From an uncultured Treponema sp. (GTDB taxonomy: Bacteria > Spirochaetota > Spirochaetia > Treponematales > Treponemataceae): a DNA stretch of 12,160 nt. Made by a program: the position numbers and the translations under genes. Below are positions 1 through 7,837 of this stretch, piece by piece (the stretch's first letter is position 1; each line of letters begins with the position of its first letter). Below the pieces are notes generated by a model. That model was not told the origin of the DNA and made no database searches. It was given only the letters and a program-made list of their open reading frames with translations. The DNA lies in contig CAMAFU010000034.1 of assembly GCA_945833725.1 (NCBI GenBank), positions 1 to 12,160 on the forward strand, given 5' to 3'.

Positions 1-53
1 TTTCTTAAAGAAGTAATTCCGCTGTAATAGGAATGAACACTTTCGTTTAAGGT
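1..53 (-). pseudogene. In-frame continuation of the lipase gene beyond its stop
   Basis: Read on the minus strand in the frame of the lipase gene, the 17 codons after the TAA at 54-56 are open up to the window edge and read TLNESVHSYYSGITSLR. The His (codon at 33-35) followed by Ser and Tyr residues resembles the H-S-x-x-x-Y segment that carries the catalytic His near the C-terminus of many class 3 lipases. It lies 79 residues after Asp261, counting the stop as one position. This is most simply the severed C-terminus of the same gene. The true end is outside the window. Confidence 0.5.
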
Positions 54-1052
54 TTAGATGATATTGACAACTTGAACCGGAAAAAACGGGCCGGATTTAA
101 AAGGAGAAAAATTCCTTTTAAGAAAAAGACTGTAAAATTCGTTCATTCCCGGCAATAATATTTTATCGAAAAACGTCTCGTCCACATTCCAGCTGTTTAC
201 AAGAGTTTTAATCTGACCGTATTTTCCGTACTTCCACTGCCCGATATTCATAGGCAAAAAAGTAACCAAATCTTCAGCATTTACAATGTTCCATATATAG
301 CTGAACTTTTCATCTCCGCAGTCATTTCTGGAAGTAACATTGGGACAGGCAAAAGTATAGGCATAAATGTTATCGGTTTTAAAAAGTTCCGTTTCGTACA
401 GTTCCATGGCAAAAAGATTTGCAACACCGCCACCACGACTATGCCCCGTAATCAAAAGAAAACAGTCTTCAATATCAATTTTATTTTTTAAAAGGAAAGC
501 AATAAAAGCATTTTCCAGTTGCTTTGAAGAACGCAGAAATCCTTCGTGAAATTCCTGCATTTCTTCTGTACTGTCGCTTATGTTTAAATTAGAAATCCAC
601 TCATTGCAGCTTAAAGGTGTACCCCGTACAACAACAAACACAAGATTTTTTTTTCCGTAATTGCCAGTAATTTCCTTAAACGCAAAACTGAATGCACACT
701 GATCATTTCCCCACATGGAATTGGAATAGTCAATGTTATAGTGAAGCTCAATATTTTTTTCTGAAACACCAAGGGCTTTGTAACAGTTTAAAAGTGCATT
801 TTCCTTCGGAGACTTTTCCACATCAACATAAGAAACTTCCGACAAAACTGCACAAATTCTTGCCAGATTATGATTGTATATTTTTGATGATTTTTCACCG
901 AACCAGTTTTCGTCCCAGTTTGCTTCAACATTTACAGTATTTGACTCCGGCGTTAAAAACCCTTCAACAGGAAACACAACTTTTTTTTCCAGAGAAAAAC
1001 AGCACATGCAGGACAGAAAGAACAGTATTATGCAGAAATTATTTTTTTTCAT
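54..1052 (-). CDS. Class 3 lipase-like exported protein, probably truncated by an in-frame stop
   Basis: An alpha/beta-hydrolase of the class 3 (fungal triacylglycerol) lipase type, expected to hydrolyse acyl esters outside the cytoplasm. Residues 1-20 form a hydrophobic signal peptide with several Cys (FLSC, MCC), so it may be a lipoprotein by relaxed spirochaete rules. The core is visible: FVVVRGT near 139-145 (oxyanion strand), the nucleophile elbow G-H-S-R-G with Ser204, and NAEDLVTFLP with the acid Asp261. No histidine follows Asp261 in the 332-residue product, so the triad is incomplete. The frame continues past the TAA at 54-56 and encodes a His-Ser segment (see the 1-53 entry). The ATG overlaps the TAA of the upstream protease gene (TAATG), so translation is probably coupled; no clear Shine-Dalgarno is seen. 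The fold is well supported; activity of the product as encoded is doubtful. Confidence 0.8.
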   Translation of the reverse strand: MKKNNFCIILFFLSCMCCFSLEKKVVFPVEGFLTPESNTVNVEANWDENWFGEKSSKIYNHNLARICAVLSEVSYVDVEKSPKENALLNCYKALGVSEKNIELHYNIDYSNSMWGNDQCAFSFAFKEITGNYGKKNLVFVVVRGTPLSCNEWISNLNISDSTEEMQEFHEGFLRSSKQLENAFIAFLLKNKIDIEDCFLLITGHSRGGGVANLFAMELYETELFKTDNIYAYTFACPNVTSRNDCGDEKFSYIWNIVNAEDLVTFLPMNIGQWKYGKYGQIKTLVNSWNVDETFFDKILLPGMNEFYSLFLKRNFSPFKSGPFFPVQVVNII

Positions 1053-2317
1053 TAAAGAGAAGTACCCTTCGATACAGAATCAACATCAGCACCGTCAAGA
1101 ACAATCTTTAGTCTTACAATTTGTCCGTCGCGAAAAACTTTTACGGAAACTTCGTCGTTTGGCCGTTTTGCTTCCAAAGCACTTGTGTAATCGGCGTATG
1201 TGCGGATTTCTATTCCGTCAATTTCTGTAATAATGTCTCCGCCAAGATATATTGTAGTTGAATTAAAACGGCTGCCATATTGAACGGCTTTTGTTCCGCC
1301 CTTTAAGCCGCATTTTTCTGCATTGCTTCCCTTTTCTACCTTACTTACAAGAATTCCGTAATTCAACGGTAAATTTGCGTACTGGGCAATACTGGAAGTC
1401 ATTTGAACCGGAGAAATTTTTATTGTTCCCCGGCGGACTTTACCGTATTTTAAAAGGTCATTTACAACACGGCGGGCTGTTTTTACAGGAACGGCAAATC
1501 CTACTCCAGAAGAAGAACCGGAATTTGAAATAATAATTGTATTTATTCCTATCATTCTGCCGCTTGTATCTAAAAGAGGACCGCCACTGTTTCCAGGATT
1601 TATGGCCGCATCAGTTTGAATCATATTCCGTATGATTACATTTTCGCTTTCCTGAATTGGCCGCCCCAAACCGGAAACGATTCCTGTAGTCATAGTTCTT
1701 TCCAGTGCAAATGGATTTCCTATGGCAATAACTTTCTGACCAACCTTAAGTTTATCGGAATCTCCAAATTCAATTGTTTTAAGGACTGCATTTTCGGGAG
1801 GATTAAATTTAAGCACGGCAATATCGCTTTCTACATCCTTACCAATAACCTGACCTTCATAACTTGTTCCGTCGTAAAGAGATATTGTAATTTTGCTTGC
1901 CTTGTCGATTACATGAACATTTGTAACAACATAGCCTCTGCTGTCAATTATTGAACCGGAACCGGAACCACCTTCCCTAACAACAGGCTCAAGAAACCAG
2001 TTCAGTCCCATTTCCTGAGTAGTAATATTTACTACGGCTTCATTGCATTTATCGTAAACGGAAATATTCTGTTCTTCATCCTGAGTATAAGAAGCAGAAC
2101 CACTTGAAACAGTCGTTTTTTCCGATGAGCGCACTACGCTTTGTTCAATTTCGCCGGCAAAATCTCCTGTTTCGGTTTCTGCTTCCGCAACGGTACTTTC
2201 CTGAACTGTATTATTTTTTTTCGCTCCAAAAAACATAAATGAAAAAACCAAAATGCCACCGGCAAAAACTCCGGCGACTGCCATTTTTACCATCTGCTGA
2301 CGCGTATAAAGTTTCAT
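1052..2317 (-). CDS. htrA: HtrA/Deg-type periplasmic serine protease with one PDZ domain
   Basis: A trypsin-fold protease (S1C family) that degrades misfolded or specific envelope proteins. Residues about 12-31 form one hydrophobic anchor, followed by an acidic/Ser/Thr-rich linker (about 35-85), so the protease should face the periplasm. The protease domain (about 86-285) has a full triad: His135 in TNVHVI, Asp165 in ESDIAVLKF and Ser244 in GNSGGPL. A single PDZ domain (about 298-405) contains the YLGGDIITEIDG strand-turn typical of this group. The 421-residue length and single PDZ are closer to DegS or one-PDZ HtrA proteins than to two-PDZ DegP. A strong Shine-Dalgarno (GAGGTGAGG) precedes the ATG. 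It lies 37 nt downstream of the PEGA gene, and its stop overlaps the lipase start, so the three are probably co-transcribed. The substrate is unknown; the PEGA outer-membrane protein is a possible partner (inference). Confidence 0.93.
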   Translation of the reverse strand: MKLYTRQQMVKMAVAGVFAGGILVFSFMFFGAKKNNTVQESTVAEAETETGDFAGEIEQSVVRSSEKTTVSSGSASYTQDEEQNISVYDKCNEAVVNITTQEMGLNWFLEPVVREGGSGSGSIIDSRGYVVTNVHVIDKASKITISLYDGTSYEGQVIGKDVESDIAVLKFNPPENAVLKTIEFGDSDKLKVGQKVIAIGNPFALERTMTTGIVSGLGRPIQESENVIIRNMIQTDAAINPGNSGGPLLDTSGRMIGINTIIISNSGSSSGVGFAVPVKTARRVVNDLLKYGKVRRGTIKISPVQMTSSIAQYANLPLNYGILVSKVEKGSNAEKCGLKGGTKAVQYGSRFNSTTIYLGGDIITEIDGIEIRTYADYTSALEAKRPNDEVSVKVFRDGQIVRLKIVLDGADVDSVSKGTSL

Positions 2318-2353
2318 TTTTCCTCACCTCGACCACAGGTCAAAACAAATTTT

Positions 2354-4000
2354 CTAAAAAAGAAGCGAAAATGCTGCTTCTACATTCATATAAATTTTGT
2401 CTTCAAAAAATATTCCACCGGCTTTTAAATTAAAAAACACATCGGAAAATGAAGGCTTAATTACAAAATCAAGACCTGCTTCCACAGAACGGAAAAAATC
2501 AGTTCCAGTCCGCAAGTCATCTTTCAGTTCAGTATATCCGAAACTGGAATTTATTGCTCCATAAATTCCTAAAGCCAGATTATTTTTTTTAAGTTGAAGG
2601 GCAGCACCGTTTTTCCACAGAGAGTCTGTCTGGCTGGAAGAAAAAACAGTAGAACCATAAACATATTCACTGGAAAGACCAAAATAAATTTTTCCAAAAT
2701 CAAAGCCAACGACTCCGCCACCACCAACACCGTTTCCAAAATCACAGCCGTAAGGAAAAAACTGAGGATCTGCAGAATAACCGCATCTTGCAAAAAAGCC
2801 CCAGTTAAAATTAAAGGCAGGTATTTTTTTCTGGAAAGTGATTTTAAAAGCTGATGATAAAAACGGGCATACACCTTGAAGGCCAGGGGAAGCGCCGCCT
2901 CTAAGGGAAAATTCAAAAAAATCGGAAAAAGAGTGAACAAAACTTAACCGCAAAGGTGCACCGTAAAAATAACTGCCGGAGTTTTCAAAAAACGCACCTG
3001 CCGAAACAGAAAAAAGCGAAAGGTCGGAAGGATAACTAAAAGCCTGGGGAAGCGAGCCGATTCCGCTTCCTGCAAAAGTTACGGAGGCAAAAGGTATTGT
3101 TATGGAATCATCAACAGTAAAATCAATTGATTTTTCCCCCTGTTCCCAAATAAGTTTTGCTTTGTAAATTCCATTCTGAACTTTTTGATAATTTAAATTT
3201 TCGCCGTTCCAGGTGATTTTTTGATTCCACGATGTAAAATTATTTAAAATACGCTCAAAAACTACATTGCCGGTAGAATCAATAACATACATTGTAACAG
3301 GACTGTTTTTCGTAACGGAAAAATTGAATTCCAGTTTGCCGGCTTTACCGGAAAGATTGGGATTGTACCGTTCCCTGTTTGAATAAAAATCTGTAACATC
3401 AAAATCGGCCTCTTTAAGGCTGGCATAAATTTTCTGACTGGAATATCGGTGAACATAAATCGAAAATATTTCCGGTTCGTAGCCGAATTTTTTTATTTTT
3501 ATATTATGATTGCCTTCTTCAACCATAACTGTTTTTGAATCTATAAGGCTTCCATCAATAAACACAAGGCAGTTTTCCTGTTCACATTCAAAAGAAACAC
3601 GGCCTTCGTATTTTTTCAGTTCAACATAAAAAGTCCTGTCTTCGCCGGAACGAATATTTATAATATAGTTGGCAGTTTTCCAGCCGTTTTTTTCGACTTT
3701 AAGCCTGTATCTGCCTTCGGGAAGATTATTTAGCGTTAAAGGGGTGTTTCCTTCAAAAGTGCCGTTTAAAAACACAGAGGCATTATCCACATTGGATTTT
3801 ACGGTTATTTTTGAAGCGCCTCTTTCAATCTGGACTTTTTTTTCAGCTTTTAATTCATTGGGCAAATCAAAAATAGACGAAAAAATATCAGTTTCCGAAT
3901 TTTCATTTTGTACAACAGAAACTTCACCGGAAATTTCATGGAAAATAAAAAACGAGAGGATAAAAACAATTATTTTCTTTCGTCTGTAAAAACTGTTCAT
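2354..4000 (-). CDS. PEGA-domain protein with Ig-like repeat and C-terminal barrel-like region
   Basis: A 548-residue exported protein, probably of the outer membrane. An N-terminal signal (about 5-25, after Arg-Arg-Lys-Lys) is followed by a PEGA domain at about 64-130 (GNTPLTLNNLPEGRYRLKV) and a second, diverged one at about 132-195 (EEGNHNIKIKKFGYEP). A FlgD-like or gliding-type Ig fold follows at about 221-295 (FSVTKNSPVTMYVIDSTGNVV, ITWNGEN, VQNGIYKAKL). From about 303 the sequence is rich in aromatic and glycine residues with alternating strands, and it ends in Phe, as outer-membrane beta-barrels do. PEGA domains are linked to surface-layer and envelope proteins; the exact role here is unknown. 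ATG at 4000 is chosen because GGAG precedes it at good spacing and the signal peptide then begins properly; a TTG at 4054 would add 18 non-signal residues. First gene of the group with htrA and the lipase. Confidence 0.8.
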   Translation of the reverse strand: MNSFYRRKKIIVFILSFFIFHEISGEVSVVQNENSETDIFSSIFDLPNELKAEKKVQIERGASKITVKSNVDNASVFLNGTFEGNTPLTLNNLPEGRYRLKVEKNGWKTANYIINIRSGEDRTFYVELKKYEGRVSFECEQENCLVFIDGSLIDSKTVMVEEGNHNIKIKKFGYEPEIFSIYVHRYSSQKIYASLKEADFDVTDFYSNRERYNPNLSGKAGKLEFNFSVTKNSPVTMYVIDSTGNVVFERILNNFTSWNQKITWNGENLNYQKVQNGIYKAKLIWEQGEKSIDFTVDDSITIPFASVTFAGSGIGSLPQAFSYPSDLSLFSVSAGAFFENSGSYFYGAPLRLSFVHSFSDFFEFSLRGGASPGLQGVCPFLSSAFKITFQKKIPAFNFNWGFFARCGYSADPQFFPYGCDFGNGVGGGGVVGFDFGKIYFGLSSEYVYGSTVFSSSQTDSLWKNGAALQLKKNNLALGIYGAINSSFGYTELKDDLRTGTDFFRSVEAGLDFVIKPSFSDVFFNLKAGGIFFEDKIYMNVEAAFSLLF

Positions 4001-4103
4001 TAAAACTCCAGCCCTGCAAAAAACTTTGATTTCAGCATTAAAAGATAAAACCAAAACCGCTTGCCGGCATAAACTAAAAAAAGATTTGCTTTATACTATT
4101 GAA

Positions 4104-4760
4104 TTATTCATCAACGGGCAATAAGTCATGTTCAAGAAAGCTGAAATAGCTGTTTTTCGTAATTATTATATGATCCAGCATTGCTATTCCTAAAATATGC
4201 GAAGCTCGGCTCAAAGTTTTTGTAGTTTCAATATCTGCATCAGAAGGATAGGCGCATCCCCCCGGATGATTATGGCATATTATTATTCCTGAAGCGTGTT
4301 CTTTAACTGCCTCAGAAAAAATTTCGCAAGGCTTTAAAACAGCCATATTTCCGGTTCCAATACACAAAACTCTTATTGCCAGAATTTCCTTTGCGCCGTT
4401 TACAGTAACGCACACAAAATGTTCCGATTGCTGAATGGCATATTGTTTTATAAAGGGTATAACATCTACAGGTTTTGTTACTACAGCCTGAGGATTTCTG
4501 TTCATTCTTCTGCCAAGCTCCAATGCCGCGGCAATAGCCAAAGCTTTGCTTTTTCCAATTCCTTCAATAAAGCATAATTTTTCCACCCAATGTTCCGGGT
4601 TTGTTGCCATAAGGGTTTTTAAGATTTTTTCTGCCATAATTTCTATAGGCATTTTTTTTGTACCAGAACCTAAAATCAGCATTATAAGTTCCCTGTCGTC
4701 CGGGTACGAAAGCCCGTTTTTTAGTGTAAGACGCCGTAAATCAATTTTTTCTTTTACCAT
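4104..4760 (-). CDS. radC: RadC/UPF0758-family JAB (MPN+) domain protein
   Basis: A RadC-family protein of 218 residues, about the usual length. The N-terminal part carries a helix-hairpin-helix (FIEGIGKSKALAIAAALEL, about 64-82), a non-specific DNA-binding element. The C-terminal JAB/MPN+ domain (about 95-215) has the metalloprotease-type JAMM signature: His163, His165, Ser173 and Asp176 in HNHPGG...PSDAD, followed by LDHIIITKNSYFSF. Family members usually read HNHPSG; the second Gly here is a mild variant that keeps all metal ligands. Despite the name, a direct repair role has not held up in other bacteria and the cellular function is unclear. It is separated from the PEGA gene by about 100 nt and is divergent from the glucosaminidase lipoprotein gene. 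Start at the ATG (AGGGAAAG upstream). Confidence 0.93.
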   Translation of the reverse strand: MVKEKIDLRRLTLKNGLSYPDDRELIMLILGSGTKKMPIEIMAEKILKTLMATNPEHWVEKLCFIEGIGKSKALAIAAALELGRRMNRNPQAVVTKPVDVIPFIKQYAIQQSEHFVCVTVNGAKEILAIRVLCIGTGNMAVLKPCEIFSEAVKEHASGIIICHNHPGGCAYPSDADIETTKTLSRASHILGIAMLDHIIITKNSYFSFLEHDLLPVDE

Positions 4761-4902
4761 AATCTTTCCCTGATTCCTTTTTTAAGTTAAGTGATTTTTA
4801 ATTAAATTTTCTGCCTATATATATAATTCTCATCAAAAAACAAAAAACATCATTTTTTTTTAAGAAAATTCAGTTTTTTTTTGAAAAACCGATAATTTAG
4901 GC
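4761..4902. promoter_or_regulatory. Divergent intergenic region between radC and the glucosaminidase gene
   Basis: A very AT-rich 142-nt stretch with long T runs that must carry the promoters for both divergent genes. A perfect TATAAT is visible on the plus strand at 4822-4827 inside TATATATATAAT, but no convincing -35 hexamer lies 16-18 nt upstream of it. In sequence this AT-rich, chance matches are common, so only the region is called, not exact promoter boxes. Confidence 0.35.
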
Positions 4903-5505
4903 ATGAAAAACCGCATTTTTTCTTTTTTTGGAATTTTTTTAATATTTTTTGCATGCTCTGTTTCTTTTTTTACAGGCTGTATGTCTTCCCGGCAGGAAAC
5001 AAATTTTTGTTCCCGGAATCTTTTGGACAAAGGCATTAAAAATAAAGAGCAGCTTACATCGTTTTTTATGTCAGTTTCTCCTGATTCATCAAGAGAACAG
5101 GTAAAAAGACTTGCTTCTCTGTATATCGAAGAAAGCAATATAGAAGGAATAAATTCGGACTGTGCTTTTGTTCAGATGTGTCTTGAAACAGGATTTTTAA
5201 AATTCGGCAATCTGGTAAAACCTGAAATGCACAATTACTGCGGTTTAGGTGCAATAGATAAAGACCACCCCGGCGAATGGTTTGAAACAGAAAGACTGGG
5301 CGTAAGGGCACATATACAGCACTTGCAGGCTTATGCAACACCGGCAGAAGTTTCCTTAAAGCAGGAACTTGTAGATCCCCGGTACAGCTGGGTTCACAAA
5401 ACAAAAATGGCAGCAACAGTTTTCGACCTGGCAGGACAATGGGCAACAGACAAAGAGTACGGCCGAAAACTTGATTCGCTGCTTTCTAAACTGGAAAAGT
5501 TTTAA
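4903..5505 (+). CDS. Lipoprotein with glucosaminidase (GH73-type) domain
   Basis: A predicted cell-wall hydrolase that cuts the glycan strands of peptidoglycan, tethered to a membrane by a lipid. Residues 1-25 are a hydrophobic signal ending in the lipobox FTGC, with Cys26 as the lipidation site. The domain (about 62-198) shows the family's order: LASLYIEESNIEGINSDCAFVQMCLETGFLKF region at 70-101 with the likely catalytic Glu95, then the N-Y-x-G-L-G turn (111-116), the FETERLGVRAHIQHLQAYA segment (127-145), VDPRYSWV and a C-terminal helix. At 200 residues it is a minimal single-domain enzyme without LysM or SH3 anchors. It is the only plus-strand gene here. Its stop overlaps the stop of the convergent uxuB gene by 4 nt, with no terminator between. 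The Shine-Dalgarno is weak (TTAGG). Confidence 0.87.
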   Translation: MKNRIFSFFGIFLIFFACSVSFFTGCMSSRQETNFCSRNLLDKGIKNKEQLTSFFMSVSPDSSREQVKRLASLYIEESNIEGINSDCAFVQMCLETGFLKFGNLVKPEMHNYCGLGAIDKDHPGEWFETERLGVRAHIQHLQAYATPAEVSLKQELVDPRYSWVHKTKMAATVFDLAGQWATDKEYGRKLDSLLSKLEKF

Positions 5506-7121
5506 AAATCTGATACGGCACTATGAACGGCTTTCCGCACGCCTCCAGTTTCCCGTACCATACATTCAAAATATACGGCAGTTTGTTCAAAAATGTCAGT
5601 TTCCGCCACATTATAGCCAAAAATTTTCTCAATTTTTAAAAGAGATTTAAGTTTTTCCCTTAATCCGCTGTTTTCTCCTCCAACTTTTATGTTTTCCACA
5701 AGAGGCTGAACATCTTTTAAAAGAGGATCAGGAGAAATATCCATTTTGCAGCCCTTATCGTCAACACCCATAAGATACCTTGCCCAAAGTGCATAAACAA
5801 GTGGAATGATTTTTAATTCTTTTAAGGAAAAATTCTTTTCTTTTAAGGCTTTAACAGTTTCTCCAAAACGAATTGCAAGTTTCTGGCTTGTGTCCGTCGC
5901 AATTCTTTGAGGAGTGTCTGGCATAAACGGATTAGGAAGACGCTTTTCAATTACATCATCAATAAATTTCTTCGGCTCAAGAATAACAGGATTCACAACA
6001 ACAGGAAGACCTTCCCTGTATCCAAGAATTTTTACCATTTTAAGCAGGTCTTCATCCTGCATTTCATCGCAAATTTTATTAAAGCCCAAAAGACAACCGC
6101 TTAATGCTAAAGCCGTATGAAGAGGATTTAAACAGGTACAGACTTTCATTTTTTCAACTTTGTTCACAGTCTGCCTGTCTGTAATATAAACACCTGCTTT
6201 TTCCAGAGGAGGTCTGCCGTTAGGGAAACAGTCTTCAATAACAAGATATTGCATTTCTTCGGCATTTACAAAAGTTGCGCAGTAAGTATTTTTCTTTGTT
6301 ACAATAAGAGAAGTTTCTTCAAATCCGTCTTCCTTTAAAAGTTTTGCCACAGCATCGTCCGGGCGGGGAGTTATTTTATCAATCATTGTCCATGGAAAAC
6401 CGACTTTCTGTGGATTTTTTATGTATTCAATAAAATCCTCTCCCACAAAACCGTTTTTTTCCCATTCCACGGCAATTTTAAGAACAGCATTAAAAAGTTT
6501 TTCGCCGTTATGAGAACAGTTATCCATGGAAACAAGGGAAACAGGAAGAGCCGAAGCTTTAAATCTGCAAAAAAGAAGGGAAACAAGGCAGCACAAAAAA
6601 GAAGAGCATTTTTCAGGCCCATTTTTAAAATCTTCGGTAAACTGAGGAAGAATTGAACCGTCTGCTTTCTGCAGGCTGTACCCCTTTTCCGTAATTGTAA
6701 AGGAAACCATTTTTAAAGAAGGATTTTCAAAAGCATCTTTAAGAGTTTTCCAGTCCTCTGTAAATTCCGGGGAACATTTTACCGCATCCATAACAGAGCC
6801 AATAACCTCTTTTTCAACGCATCCGTCAGATTTTAAGGTTACGCCCAAAGTAAGGCAGTCGTGTTTTTTAAACAGAAGGTCTACAATTTCAAAATCATAA
6901 CTGTCGCTGCAAACAATTCCCGTATCCATAAGAGATTTATTTAAAAGAGACTGGCAAAGGGCGGCAGGAAAAATTCTAAAAATATTTCCTGCACCAAAAT
7001 GAACCCATTCCGGCCTCTTTGCGGTATTTTCCCGGATTTTTTCGTGGTCAAAATCAAAAAGAACATAGCCTTTGTCTGTCCACTTTTTTTTATTTTCAAG
7101 TTCCTGTAAATTCAGTTTCAT
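5502..7121 (-). CDS. uxuB: Fructuronate reductase (mannitol dehydrogenase family)
   Basis: A member of the long-chain, zinc-independent polyol dehydrogenases. With uxuA beside it, the likely reaction is NADH-dependent reduction of D-fructuronate to D-mannonate in the cytoplasm. The N-terminal nucleotide-binding site reads WVHFGAGNIFR (39-49). Further family landmarks are VSMDNCSHNGEKL (197-209), WTMIDKITPRP (244-253) and the catalytic region MKVCTCLNPLHTALA (325-339), giving probable Lys326, Asn332 and His335. The spacing Lys-to-Asn is one residue longer than in the classical mannitol dehydrogenase motif. At 539 residues it is longer than E. coli UxuB (about 486), as in other anaerobe homologues. 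The ATG has a clear GAGGTG upstream. It is the last gene of the operon, 32 nt after the GntR gene. Other substrates (tagaturonate, mannitol) are possible but fit the context less well. Confidence 0.88.
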   Translation of the reverse strand: MKLNLQELENKKKWTDKGYVLFDFDHEKIRENTAKRPEWVHFGAGNIFRIFPAALCQSLLNKSLMDTGIVCSDSYDFEIVDLLFKKHDCLTLGVTLKSDGCVEKEVIGSVMDAVKCSPEFTEDWKTLKDAFENPSLKMVSFTITEKGYSLQKADGSILPQFTEDFKNGPEKCSSFLCCLVSLLFCRFKASALPVSLVSMDNCSHNGEKLFNAVLKIAVEWEKNGFVGEDFIEYIKNPQKVGFPWTMIDKITPRPDDAVAKLLKEDGFEETSLIVTKKNTYCATFVNAEEMQYLVIEDCFPNGRPPLEKAGVYITDRQTVNKVEKMKVCTCLNPLHTALALSGCLLGFNKICDEMQDEDLLKMVKILGYREGLPVVVNPVILEPKKFIDDVIEKRLPNPFMPDTPQRIATDTSQKLAIRFGETVKALKEKNFSLKELKIIPLVYALWARYLMGVDDKGCKMDISPDPLLKDVQPLVENIKVGGENSGLREKLKSLLKIEKIFGYNVAETDIFEQTAVYFECMVRETGGVRKAVHSAVSDF

Positions 7122-7153
7122 TTATGCACCTCTTCAAAAATTATTTTCAACAA

Positions 7154-7822
7154 TCAGACAAAATATTCAGGATAATTTTTTTCCAGCGGTTCAAATTCAG
7201 AAAATAGCCGCTCCAAATGCTTTCTGTCTATTTCCAGAGCCTCATCTATATTTCCACGAAAAAAAGCATCAATCAGGTTTTTATGTTCCATCTCAACGGT
7301 GTCGGCAATTTTCTGTGCATTGTAACTTAAAATCCGGATGCGGTGATCGTTTCCCGTATGGCTGGAAATTAAATCCCAAATCCACTGATTGCCTGTTTCT
7401 TCATAAAAAAGGTGATGAAAATCATCATCAAACTTCAGGAACTTTTTTTTGTCGTTATCCAAAAGGCTGGCTTTCTGCTGAAGAAATATTCCCTGCAATT
7501 TTGTAGCAAAAACACTCCTGATATTTTCAAAAGCGAGTTTTTCCCTTAAAAGGGCAACAACGCCCAATTCAAGCGTAGTACGCATAAACCTTTCCTGATG
7601 AATAATTTTCCTGTCCAGTTTAGAAACCCTTGTTCCCCGCTGAGGAAAAATTTCCACCAGTTTATCCAGTTCAAGACGCAAAAGGGCATCCCGAACAGGA
7701 GACCGGCTTATTCCCAGTTCAGAAGTGATTTTATTAATATCCAGTTCTTCACCAGGAAAAAACTCCAGATTGATGATTTTATTCCTTAAAAATTCATAAA
7801 CAGACAATTCAGTTTTTTTCAT
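7154..7822 (-). CDS. GntR-family transcriptional regulator, FadR/FCD subgroup
   Basis: A 222-residue DNA-binding regulator, probably the sensor of the uronate operon. The N-terminal winged helix-turn-helix (about 5-68) is classical: YEFLRNKIINLEFFPGEEL, then ISRSPVRDALLRLELDKLVE and the wing PQRGTRVSKL. The C-terminal all-helical FCD domain (about 75-210) has the metal/ligand pocket residues Asp132, His136 (in DDDFHHLF), His180 (in MEHKNLIDAF) and His202. FCD regulators of this type bind organic acids; an intermediate such as fructuronate or mannonate is the likely effector (inference). It sits between uxuA (15 nt upstream) and uxuB. No strong Shine-Dalgarno precedes the ATG (only AAAGGG, about 11 nt away), so its output may be low or coupled to uxuA. 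Its best candidate operators are the palindromes at 11001-11028 and 12123-12145. Confidence 0.92.
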   Translation of the reverse strand: MKKTELSVYEFLRNKIINLEFFPGEELDINKITSELGISRSPVRDALLRLELDKLVEIFPQRGTRVSKLDRKIIHQERFMRTTLELGVVALLREKLAFENIRSVFATKLQGIFLQQKASLLDNDKKKFLKFDDDFHHLFYEETGNQWIWDLISSHTGNDHRIRILSYNAQKIADTVEMEHKNLIDAFFRGNIDEALEIDRKHLERLFSEFEPLEKNYPEYFV

Positions 7823-7837
7823 ACAGCCAAAAACCCT

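Noticed and set aside
692..1230. Plus-strand open frames opposite the lipase and protease genes
   Set aside because: They lie antisense to well-supported coding genes, show no recognisable domains or ribosome binding sites, and have low-complexity translations.
4001..4054. TTG start 18 codons upstream for the PEGA gene
   Set aside because: It would put non-signal residues ahead of a good signal peptide; ATG at 4000 has GGAG at proper spacing.
4030..4075. Small GC-rich palindrome after radC as a terminator
   Set aside because: At best a 3-4 bp stem with a wobble pair, too weak to call.
4822..4827. TATAAT as a defined promoter of the glucosaminidase gene
   Set aside because: No acceptable -35 at 16-18 nt and the region is nearly all A/T, so the match may be chance; only the region is annotated.
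4860..5446. Minus-strand open frames opposite the glucosaminidase gene
   Set aside because: The plus-strand frame has a lipobox signal and a complete domain; the opposite frames have no such content.
7072..7506. Plus-strand 144-residue open frame opposite the GntR gene and uxuB start
   Set aside because: Shadow of the GntR/FCD gene, whose domains are unmistakable; the antisense translation resembles no protein family.
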